A stretch of DNA of 14,900 bases from Phoronis ovalis. Lineage: Eukaryota > Phoronida > Phoronidae. The DNA is taken from assembly GCA_028565635.1 (NCBI GenBank), contig JAOXYB010030100.1, positions 1-14,900 of the forward strand, read 5' to 3'. A program made the translations under genes and the position numbers. Under the pieces are notes generated by a model that was not told the DNA's origin, did no database searches, and worked only from the letters and a program-made list of their open reading frames with translations. Positions 1 through 9,500 of the stretch are shown piece after piece. Positions within the stretch are counted from its first letter, which is position 1. The number at the start of each line of letters is the position of its first letter.

Positions 1-225
1 TATGCCATTCCTTTCGCTCAAATAGCCAATTTAAACAGCGTACAATGATGATTCTTCGAATCGTCGTTGTCTTGTTAATTGTTTATAACTGACGTTATAT
101 CCTGGTTGTGCATCAATGTCACAAAATGATTTATAAATTTAAACTACTTTATTTGGTCACTAAAATTGTCTCAACTATTAACAAACAGACTAATTCATAT
201 ACAGAAAAGTTGTGTTTGTTTTTAG
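1..225. other. Intron or flanking sequence upstream of the first visible OMA1 exon
   Basis: I see no coding exon here. The stretch is AT-rich and ends in a T-rich tract and an AG at 224-225, which is a good splice acceptor for the exon starting at 226. It is therefore most likely the 3' part of an OMA1 intron. The exons for the mitochondrial targeting signal and first membrane segment must lie further upstream, outside the window. Confidence 0.7.
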
Positions 226-3038
226 TATATGGAGCAATACAAAGCTAACATCCTCCCACCAGACCATCCTAGCTATGCGAGAGTGGTTAATGTAGCTAAT
301 CAACTTATAGGTGGCAACCAAGATGTAGATTTTATGAGAAAAACAACATGGGGTGTTATTGTGGTTGATGAGGAGACCACCAATGCTTTTGTTTTACCTG
401 TGAGTATGTATATGGTTGTGGCCACATTTAAAATACTCATGAGTATTTTTGCAATTTACACCTATCAGTAAGATTGCACTATGTACTAGCTTAAATAATG
501 AATAATTTATTCTAAGACTTTCTTGTAGAATGGCCATATCTTTGTATTCTCTGGTCTGTTGAACATGGTGAAAAACGATGACCAGCTGGCAGCTGTTATC
601 AGTCATGAGATGTCACATGCTGTATTGGGACATGGGGTACATACGATCTTCTTCACACAAAATCCAGTTTATTTTCATTATTAAATACATAATGTTGATT
701 AATGCTATGTCTGAGTCAATGAAAAATTACATTATAAGAGAAATTTCAAATTATCAGAAGTGAAACCAATCAGTGGCATCAGTTATCACTAAAACTTTGT
801 TATCTTGCAAACTTTAAAATGTATATTAAGTTTGCTAGATCACAATATGAAGCAATGAATGTCTTTAATAGTGTAGTAACAGTAAACAATAAACTTTGTT
901 TCACTGTATGATTGAAAAGCTGATAATGGTCGACATATACTAGAAAATGCAGTATTTTAAAATGTTGAGTATTCCAGTCTTGACAGTAACATAATATATG
1001 TACAGATATTTACAAAGAATTAATGTCTTGATGACTGTACCATCCTACTGTTACTAGAAACTGATGCAGTTTTTTTAAACATTTATAGGCTGAACAAGTA
1101 AGTTTTGCCCAACTAGTCGATATGGTGGTTATTGTTGCTATGGCAGCAATATGGGCCTTTATGCCTAGTGATGGTATCGCTATTGTGTCACAGTGGTTTT
1201 ATAACAAAGTTATTGACGTGAGTTAACATTTTTTTCAGAGAAATACATGAAATAATGTAGATCAGGAATTGTTTTACTGTATGGATAAAGTTTTAGTGAC
1301 TATCCAAATTTGTAATTAATATACTATTTACATACAGTTGGTGGAGCCAGTGATCGATGCACGTTTTGAGAATGAACAATGATGCAGGTTTCATCTCGCT
1401 TGCATGTGTTTGCAACATTTAGGGTGTTACACGCACAGGTTCACAAGTGGTGGCTCTGCCAAGTACATGCAAATGGTTTATTTGTTTATTGACATACTGT
1501 CAACATAGGTCGCTGGCACTGAAACGTAATGACCCTTTCAATCTCATCCACTAGGGTATGTTGCGATAAAAATATGAGATTCCAGTGCTAGTTTAGTATT
1601 CGATACATCGAAAAATATTACTTTCCTTTCAAAAATCATAATAACTAAATGTCATCTACATTTTCCAAATTTATAGAGGGTACAACAAGAGTTATTTATT
1701 GTATCAAATAACAATTTTATGCATAAAATTGTATGAATGGTGATATAGTCAACTGCAATTTAAAATAGGTCCTATTGTAAACTATATTTTTTTGTGCTTA
1801 GTTTAACCATACTTATTGGATCTGAATAAATATGCTTGGTGCAAGGATGTGCCTATATTTTCTTTTTCAATATTTTAGTTAACAGTGCACATGCCATACA
1901 GCAGAAAGCTGGAAACAGAAGCTGATGATGTTGGACTTACTCTGGCTGCTAAGGTATGCTGAATACAAATTAACATGGGCATATACTAGAAAATACAATT
2001 AAAGTGCCTGTGATAATACATGCAATATGTATATGACTGGCCTAGATAATACATGCAATTTAGTAAATTGGGAAAATATTCCTATGATTAAATTAACACA
2101 AGTTTGAAAGTATTCATAGTTGCTATATTGTTGTTTCCTCATAAAACTTGTGATAAATTTTAAAAAGAGAATATTTCTTGAGATTATTAATAAATCATAT
2201 CATGACCTGTTCATTATCATATCAGCATGAAGCATTTGCATTCTAAAATTGGAATGTTCTCACTGCGATTCAAACTAATATGGTAAACTCTTTGCTGCAT
2301 AACTAATATCCTCATTATAAAATGCGGTGTCACAAATGAAATAACCCTATACCATAAGGTCGCATTTCGTTGCAAACGGTAGTAACGTTTTACATTTATT
2401 TCCAGGCTTGCTTTGATGTACGAGAATGTTCTGCATTTTGGATGATGATGAATGGACAAGCAGAACTTCAGAATGAACCCGACATTGAATTCCTGTCCAC
2501 TCATCCTTCACATCAAAATAGAGCTCAGTATCTTGATGATATCATGAACAGGGTAAAGATCTTTTAAAACAATATTTGCAACTCTTGTGTGTTTGAAGAA
2601 CACTTAAACAGATCATACTTACTAATTACAGTGTTTGGATGAGGTAAGAACACCCTTTTCTCCAATCTTATTTGGTTGGCCTTAGAAATAAAGTAGTTTT
2701 TTAGTGAAATCTGTTCTTTTGGCCCGTTTATTATTAATTGGGAATGTGTCATTGCATTTTTAGGCAATCCACCAAAATTGAACTGTGGATGACTTGCACT
2801 GGTCAATTAGTGGTCTGTTCCTATAACTGACAAATCAGTACTTTTATTAGTGAGACTGTGATTTGTTGAATTTCAGGCACTCAGTCTGAGGTCTACTTGT
2901 GGATGCCCCAACGTGCCTGCCATAGATCCTAGGAATGAGGTCCAAGCTTTCTTACAAGCAATAAAAGAGAAGAAACAAGCTGAAGTAAAGGCAGTGAAAA
3001 TTCCACCACCAGGTGTAGTTACTGTACCAAATGTTTAA
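226..3038 (+). CDS. OMA1: OMA1 zinc metalloendopeptidase, C-terminal six exons (5' partial)
   Basis: OMA1 is an M48-family metalloprotease of the mitochondrial inner membrane; on stress or depolarisation it cleaves OPA1 and, in mammals, DELE1. Six exons join without a frame break: 226-399, 529-636, 1089-1217, 1879-1953, 2406-2552 and 2877-3038 (TAA at 3036-3038), giving 264 residues. All five introns are GT-AG and phase 0, at 129, 452, 661, 452 and 324 bp. Visible-residue numbering: HEMSH zinc motif at 84-88 (catalytic Glu85); a hydrophobic stretch at about 105-125 after it; the third zinc ligand Glu149 in the ExxAD motif (ETEAD, 149-153); STHPSH at 193-198; conserved cysteines at 164, 219 and 221. 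Human OMA1 is about 524 residues, so roughly the N-terminal half is missing. The ATG at 229 is unlikely to be the true start: the frame stays open back to a good acceptor at 225, and the human protein continues upstream of the matching region. Identity is by recognition from memory, not by a search. Confidence 0.95.
1218..1878 (+). other. OMA1 intron with a less AT-rich block at about 1339-1560
   Basis: This 661-bp intron runs from a GTGAGT donor to a TTTTAG acceptor. From about 1339 to 1560 it is clearly richer in G+C than its surroundings. The block contains weak internal complementarity: GGTGGAGCCA near 1341 against GGTGGCTCTGCC near 1450. It could be a decayed repeat. I see no open exon-like frame with splice sites and no box A/box B pair, so I leave it unclassified. 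Confidence 0.35.
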
Positions 3039-3590
3039 AGATCTAACTGTCCTTAGTATATGAAAGTGTGATAGATCTCTAATTACCATGGCTTCTGAAC
3101 TTTCATTGATTTTTTATTAATCAGATTTTAAGAAACTACACTGTCTTATTTTTGGTGTGACATTCTGTTGTTACTTAGCAACAGCTTAGAATCTTGTTAA
3201 ACTTATACTTTTTGACAGTTTGTTTTTCAGGAAAATGTTAAATGAGAAGTTGCAGATTATAGATTATGTGGCTATTATTTTAGTAATTAAGTTGCTGTGG
3301 TGATAATTATTTTGGAATGTTCAAGTTTAATTTTGTAGAATCGTAATCAAGGAAATCGGAATATATTGCCTAAATTGAAAACATAAATTTCTAGAACATT
3401 TCGTACATTTGATACAGTACATTTTTTTACTAGGGTGTAGATTTGATTTGTTCACTTTCAGGAGTGCATTAATCACTGCCTGGCCTTACAGACATCTGGC
3501 AGAATTAAGAGTTGGCCAATTGTAAAGTTAACACTAATCAATATACAACTAGGTGTGAAAATAATAAACACAGATTTGTTCAATTAGTTT
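3039..3590 (+). other. OMA1: OMA1 3' untranslated region, proximal form
   Basis: This non-coding stretch follows the OMA1 stop. The first canonical AATAAA on the plus strand after the stop is at 3563-3568. It is followed by a T/G-rich tract (about 3574-3592) of the kind that lies downstream of cleavage sites. The end given is an estimate. A longer form ending near the AATAAA cluster at 5002-5018 is also possible. Confidence 0.5.
3563..3568 (+). terminator. Candidate poly(A) signal for OMA1
   Basis: AATAAA about 525 bp after the OMA1 stop codon, with a T/G-rich stretch just downstream. It is the first exact match on this strand after the stop. Transcript ends would decide it. Confidence 0.45.
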
Positions 3591-3800
3591 GTAGCTTACA
3601 ATAATTGTTAACTCTTAATTCAAGAAGCTACTTGATATTCACAAGGCCAGCAAATGACTAATGCATTTCTGAGTCTGGAAAGTGATTCAGCAACAATCAA
3701 ACCGACTCTCTAGTAAAAAAAATAATGTAAAAAAGGTGCGAAATGCATGTATTCTAGTTTCAATTTACAATGTATTTAGATATACTCTAATTTTCTTGAT

Positions 3801-4345
3801 CACTGGTAGGTAACATGTGATCACGGAAATATGTAATAAGACTTTTGAGGCTTTTTCTCTAACTTCAATACAAAAACATATTTATATCTCGAAATGTATG
3901 AAGAAATTGGGAAATATTTTGGAGGAAAAACATAGGTAACAACATATTCCTTCAAAACGCATTCTTATATTTATCAAAGAACTATCTGTTTTGAGAAATC
4001 CATGGTTTTCTGTGGAACATGTGACAACTTGCTTAGAAGGAACTTGGAACGTGTAATAAGACAAACCCAGGAAAGAATCAAATTTGTCTTATTACACGCT
4101 CCAATTTCATTTGAAGTGAGTTGTCACATGTTCCATAGAAAGTCACTGATTTTACAAAGTAGACAGATTCTTTGATAAATACAAGCATGCGTTTTGAAGG
4201 AATATATTATTAGCTATGTTTCTCCAAATTATTTCATTCATGCATTTGGAGATACGTACATGTTTTTGCATCCAAGCGAGAGAAAAAAATGGCCGCCCCA
4301 AAAATCTTATCACATGTTTCCGTGATGACATGTTACCTACCAGTG
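3801..4345. mobile_element. Foldback (long inverted repeat) element, 545 bp, MITE-like
   Basis: The left arm (3801-4065) and right arm (4084-4345) are reverse complements over almost their whole length, separated by an 18-base loop. The outermost 18 bp match perfectly (3801-3818, CACTGGTAGGTAACATGT, against 4328-4345), as do the innermost 16 bp (4050-4065, CGTGTAATAAGACAAA, against 4084-4099). Between them the arms align with mismatches and small gaps, at roughly three-quarters identity by eye. The 8-bp flanks, TTCTTGAT (3793-3800) and TTGGTGAC (4346-4353), agree at only 5 of 8 positions, so a target duplication is not proven. No transposase is encoded; short open frames inside are chance. 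It is most likely an old non-autonomous DNA transposon. If transcribed it would form a very long hairpin RNA. Confidence 0.85.
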
Positions 4346-5001
4346 TTGGTGACAATTTTGTTATTCACTGTTAATTAACTTATCTTATAATTTCTCAATG
4401 TGACAGCATATTGTATCAAGCTAAAACCTGAAGTTTCCAAATGAATTTTCACTTGATGACAGATCAGCACAGGAAATTAATCCAATATAAATTAAGCTTA
4501 TTTTTTAATTGAATCTCACTTTTGGTCAAAGATACCTAATCATCATGTGACCTCAAGAAACTGCTGTAAATTGAAATAATTTCATGGCTTACTCAAGTAT
4601 TCTAATAAGTATTTGCTCTTAGTCAAAGATCTTGTAACTGTCCACTTCACTCAAAAGTACTTTTTGACTAAATTTGCTGGATCTAAAAGTTTTTGCTCCG
4701 GTGAGCCCTTACCTAGCTCTTACTCGTATATGGCTTAGCTCCTATTTGATATTTGTATCAGTGAATATTATTGGTAAAGAAATCAAGCAATTTAAAGTAC
4801 TACATTCTCCATATTGTGTAACATTTAAAATTTAGAGTTTTGAAAGTGAAGTGTATGTATACTCTACTGTACAGAAGGTACATCTTGCTTAGGTTTGAAT
4901 TTTCACAGTTTTCACAAATTATTGTTTTGTTTGATTGTAGCATATATTTTGGATACAAGAGAAAAACTAAGTTTGTGTGAAATTCTGAGAAAGTATATAA
5001 T
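4346..5001. other. Intergenic spacer, nothing recognised
   Basis: AT-rich sequence between the foldback element and the poly(A)-signal cluster. I see no coding exon, RNA gene or clear repeat. It could be part of a long OMA1 3'UTR if the distal poly(A) signals are used. Confidence 0.5.
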
Positions 5002-5018
5002 AATAAACAATAAATAAA
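5002..5018 (+). terminator. Cluster of plus-strand poly(A) signals
   Basis: Three AATAAA hexamers occur at 5002-5007, 5009-5014 and 5013-5018 and run into an A-rich tract. They could serve a long OMA1 transcript, giving a 3'UTR of about 2 kb. The cluster could also be simple AT-rich sequence, or the A-rich end of an old retroposed copy. Confidence 0.35.
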
Positions 5019-5029
5019 AAAAATACTAT

Positions 5030-5035
5030 TTTATT
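5030..5035 (-). terminator. Candidate poly(A) signal for NIM1K
   Basis: TTTATT on the plus strand reads AATAAA on the minus strand. Reading from the NIM1K stop, it is the first exact AATAAA I find, about 1.5 kb downstream. On the minus strand it is followed by a long T-rich tract (about 5023 down to 5010), as expected after a cleavage site. An ATTAAA variant lies nearer the gene at 5364-5369. Confidence 0.4.
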
Positions 5036-6543
5036 ATACAAATCATAATACATATCACATTATTCACTTCAGACTAGAAGCATACTCTATACAAAAATAA
5101 CAGATAAACTATCAATACATTTTATGTAACAATTTGTGAAGTTATCAAGATATGAGAAGTACTTAAGATCTATCTTCCATCACATTGTGATGCATAGCAG
5201 TAAATGCATGGGCAGTGTCATTAATAATTGTCGTGTAATGCCTATGCTAAGATAGCTTATAGTATATCTGAAAATGATAATCTAGTCATAAGTTTGTCAA
5301 TAGTGGCTTTGTCCACTTGTGCAATTTGAAAACCTGATCATAGCCTTAGTGAAATCTCCAAAATTTAATATTTTGGTACAGGAATTATAATTATATATAT
5401 CCTCTTGGTTATATGAGATTGGCTAGTGAGCTGTTCTTTGAGCAGCAGCATCAAGTACCATTGCAAGACAATTGTATTCTGCATCAGACATTTGCAATTT
5501 TTCTACCAAACCTTTTAAACTGGTGTAAAGCTTCCTTACTAATTTGGTGTCTACATATAATATCTCACTACCATATCCAAAATTGCAACGTTTTGAAAGA
5601 TAGCCTACAACATTAATTACAGAAAACCCAGGTTTCATACATACAAGTGTATCTTGGAACAAAAACAATTCTTCGAAGGAAGAAGCGCATGTAACAAAAG
5701 ATTAGGAAACACAAAATTTCTTGCTTAAATAACCTTCTGTTTATAGTATGATGTTGATACTTAGTCAAACAAAAAAGATAATCAAAAAAATATTATATTG
5801 TATCTAAAACTTGGATAAAAACAGGTATATATTTAAAACTTGGTCCAACCAGATTGTTTGTTAATTCAAATACAAATAAAGCATAGCATTTTAAACTGAT
5901 TGATTAGTGACGTTTCTTAAGGCGAAAAGTGTGAAAACAACTTATTAGTCCCAGGTGATACATTAGAATAGAAAAATGTGTAAAATATATGATATTTTCA
6001 ATATTGCACTTTCCTTGTTCAGTAATAGATAATGGGATATAAACAGAACATTAAAGCAGTTATGATATCTTGAAATAATTAAATTACACTAAATTATAGA
6101 TTATAACTGGAGAATCCAAAACAAAATGATAGCTAGGAATGCAACATATGGTTGGTGTGTCAAATGATGATCACCAATATTTTACTTGTAACAAATGTCT
6201 ATAAGAATCTAGCTAGTTTAAAAAATCCACTTTAACGGTACCAGGTAACTTTGAAAAATGTATGTACTAGCAACTCTGTACGATACTGTACCGGTAAATC
6301 ACTGTACCACCAATGAAACCAACACATAAGACAATAGACTTTACAAAGTTTGAGAAATAGGTCAAGGTAGTTTGTGTAGATTATCTGAGTACATTCTGGG
6401 ACAAAATCCATACAAAATGTTGACAGTTTACATGATTGAAGAAAAAGAACTAGTTTAAAAAATAGCATTGATTGAAAAATCAATCTGTCCAATAGTTTCG
6501 TAAGATGGTGGATGACATTATAGTTATCATTTAACCATTTCTA
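5036..6543 (-). other. NIM1K: Probable NIM1K 3' untranslated or downstream region
   Basis: This is about 1.5 kb with no exon I can support. It lies between the NIM1K stop and the first exact minus-strand AATAAA. It is AT-rich except around 5410-5690, which is less AT-rich and open in more than one frame (see the separate entry). Whether all of it is 3'UTR depends on which poly(A) signal is used. Confidence 0.4.
5423..5700 (-). pseudogene. Open frame with faint nuclear-receptor ligand-domain resemblance; possible fragment
   Basis: On the minus strand a frame stays open for about 92 codons, from just after a stop near 5702 down to TAG at 5423-5425. The last third contains GLVEKLQMSDAEYNCLAMVL, which resembles the helix 8 - helix 9 stretch of nuclear receptor ligand-binding domains (pattern L..L.M.D.EY..L..++L). 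No helix 3-5 signature, DNA-binding domain or helix 12 is visible nearby, there is no good splice donor before the stop, and no usual ATG at the start. It lies in the probable NIM1K 3' region on the same strand. It may be a relic exon, a retroposed fragment or chance; a run this long can occur by chance in a window of this size. Confidence 0.22.
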
Positions 6544-9500
6544 TTACAATATAACACAAAACTTTGATTGCTTTTTACCATAATTTCTGACTGGCCTATT
6601 TCCATTTTCTCTTGCACTGTTTCTTTCACTTAATGCCAAACTATTATTTAAACTATCATGATGTTTTCCTTTATGAGTTCGGTGTAAAAGAATACGATAT
6701 GTGCCAACAATACTACTTCTAGATTCTTTCCCGTGAGCTTCTTTTATCATCTCATCAGTGATACCTAAATCATTCAAAATATTTCTAGCCTCAACTTCAT
6801 CTTCTGATAGCTTATTTTCCATAAGACTAAGGTTTGTTTGATAAGGTTCTAAAGGTTCGGGAAACTCTTGATCTTCCAACCAATCAGATTTTCGTATTTC
6901 TTGCAAACACAATCTTTCTTGAGGAACATGTCGTAATATGCCCCTAATTAAAAATTGGCCATCATCAGATACATATGAAGGAATTGTATATGTCCCATCT
7001 AATATACATTTCTTTAATTTGCCTACTGTTTCAGCTCGAAAAGGCATAATTCCAGTCACCATGAAATACAACATAATTCCTAATGCCCAAACATCCACAT
7101 AAGGTCCTATATAATGTTCATCTTTAAATAGCTCAGGAGCAGCATATGGTGGTGAGCCACAAAATGTGTTTAACGTTTGATCACGGCGACAGAATGTGCT
7201 AAATCCAAAATCTCCCACTTTAACATGGTTTGGTCCTGCATAGAACACATTTTCAGCTTTCAAGTCTCTATGAATAATGTGATTGTCGTGCTGCAAGACA
7301 ATGAGAATACTATTGAGAAATATGCAGTATACATCTATACATTTGGACCTTTTTATCATTTCTTTATTTTTTTAAGAACATTTATAGTGTAACAGAAATG
7401 TTTCGGGTAACAAAATGAAAGACCAGGAGGCTCCTGTTTGTGGTCACCTGATGAGTTGGTGCCTCACGTCTTGGGTTATGTTAATTTGTATTTTTAGATA
7501 ATTTTCCATTTGATGCATGATAAATATTTGTAATGCAGTGCTAGAGTCCTCCCAATATTCTTTAAGTACATCAAGAAAATCAATTGACAATGCAGAAATT
7601 TAATTCAATATTTATGTATGATTATAAGCAGATTGAAAGTTGCACTGCATTAACTCAGTAAGAACATTGATAAAATCCCATTCCTAGATGCAAGGTATAA
7701 TGCCAGGTAATAATGATCGATTTTCCTTCACTTATATTTATATTTTATATTTCAAACAGTTTCATTTCAGTTGCATTTCATACTCACAGAGTAAAATAAT
7801 TTTTACATAAAGTTTGTTAATATTTTACAAGAATGAAGGCTGGGGGAATTGTAACAAATATTTGAGTGTTTTTTTGTTTTTGATTGGGTTGATGATAAGC
7901 TAAAGGAGTCACTGCATATGAATGGGAATAATAGGTCTGTGAGCCTTTGTCCTAAAGACAGGATTTGTGTCTCAAGAGTTTTGTTTTGCAATATACAGGA
8001 CACATATTTTATGAACAGCGAACCCTAGCTACAGACACACATACTGATGTTCACAAGGTTTATGAATAAAACAATAATTATTGCATAGATGAATAACATT
8101 GTAATCCATCTTCTAAACAACAATAATTAGATCAGTTCATATCTGTAACTATGAGAAAAATTAAATATTCTGAAAATAATCTGTTATATACAACAGGCAA
8201 CAATGATCAAACCATGATCCTATAAAAAGATTAATTATGATCCTAAAATATCGACATTTCACTAAACAGATTAGCCTTCTGTTCCATATTAAGAGAAATA
8301 ATTGATTAAAACTTAGTTACCATTGTGTAATTAAGACAAACAACTAATAATCTATATCATATTTGTATGAAAAACATCGTTATTTGTTATTGTTGCAGTC
8401 AAGGGTGAAACTGGCTGAGGTTTTCATCATTTGAACCAACAATTTATCATAGTTTTAAAAAGGAAGAAACTGCAGATAGAACAATTAAATGAAATCTTAA
8501 CAATTATTTGCTATTAAATACAGAGTTATTTAGCTTGGTTGTAAATAACATATAAATGATGATTACCCATTCGATATACTAGGTAAATATGCTTACCTAA
8601 GGTACAGATGATTTGAAAATGGCAAAGAATTTAAAATGGCTCTAAAGAGTTTAATTAATTTTTTATCCAAATATTCGACAGATTCCATAACGCTAATTCA
8701 TTTTGAAATCTTGAATATTTGTCTAAGTGCACTAAATAATTACATGCATATAAAACTAATTTTGTTCGTGTATAGTTGTTGCTTAGTACCACTGTATGCA
8801 CTCAACAGTTAAACTGCTGAATCATGAATGCTAGCAGCAGAGTAGACTTGCATAAGTCTAAAATTGTTTTTTTAATGCTAAGTTTTTATTCTGCAAAAGT
8901 TTCTTTAAATTCTGATTAGAATATATATTTAATTCATTATTTAAAATTTTGAAGATTAATTTTAACTTAAATTTTTATTGTTAAATAACAGTGAAGCATA
9001 ATTACATACATACTGAAAAACGTTAAAATAAATGAGTTATGTTTAACATGGTTAGCCAGGTTTGTCTTGGGCAATAAAGCTATGATACCAAAAATTGAAG
9101 GAGACAATGTGAGCCCATGCAAGTAGCATGATTATGTTAAGGACATATCAGCGAGTTGGCAATAGATATATAAGAATCCTAATCAATAAATGATATGTAT
9201 ACACTTCCAGTAAGTAAATAATAAAGTTTGAATGATATACACCAGCACCTACCATATGTTCTAATGCAGCTACAACTTGAGCAAATACTATTTTGGCTTC
9301 AAATTCGGAAAGTTTTCCTTCGTTTGAAATTTTATTGAACAGTTCTCCACCATTAGCATATTCCATAACCATATGAAGCTTAGCTAATGTTTCTACAACT
9401 TCATACAAACGGATTATATTTGGATGGTGAAGTCTTTCCATACTAGAAATTTCTCTTGATAGCAAACGTTGCGTCTTCTGATCCAGTCTTGTTTTGTCCA

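Noticed and set aside
229-231. ATG at 229 as the OMA1 start codon
   Set aside because: A good acceptor ends at 225 and the frame is open through it. The homologous protein continues N-terminally, and a start here would lack the targeting and membrane regions.
2217-2806. Minus-strand open frames opposite OMA1 exon 5 and the following intron
   Set aside because: They overlap a strongly supported plus-strand exon or intron sequence and resemble no protein.
3882-4355. Two minus-strand open frames (60 and 67 codons) in the foldback
   Set aside because: They lie in opposite arms of an inverted repeat, do not encode the same peptide and match no transposase I know. They are chance frames in a non-coding element.
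6232-6492. 86-codon minus-strand open frame downstream of NIM1K
   Set aside because: Rich in Phe, Leu, Cys and Tyr as expected from AT-rich antisense sequence; no recognisable domain or splice context. It lies in the probable 3'UTR.
7450-7457. Box-C-like TGATGA in the less AT-rich patch of NIM1K intron 2, as a snoRNA
   Set aside because: It is on the strand opposite to the host gene, and no box D (CTGA) with a terminal stem lies at the right distance.
7803-8003. 66-codon minus-strand open frame in NIM1K intron 2
   Set aside because: No recognisable family. Including it would not help the kinase, which joins exactly from 9253 to 7290.
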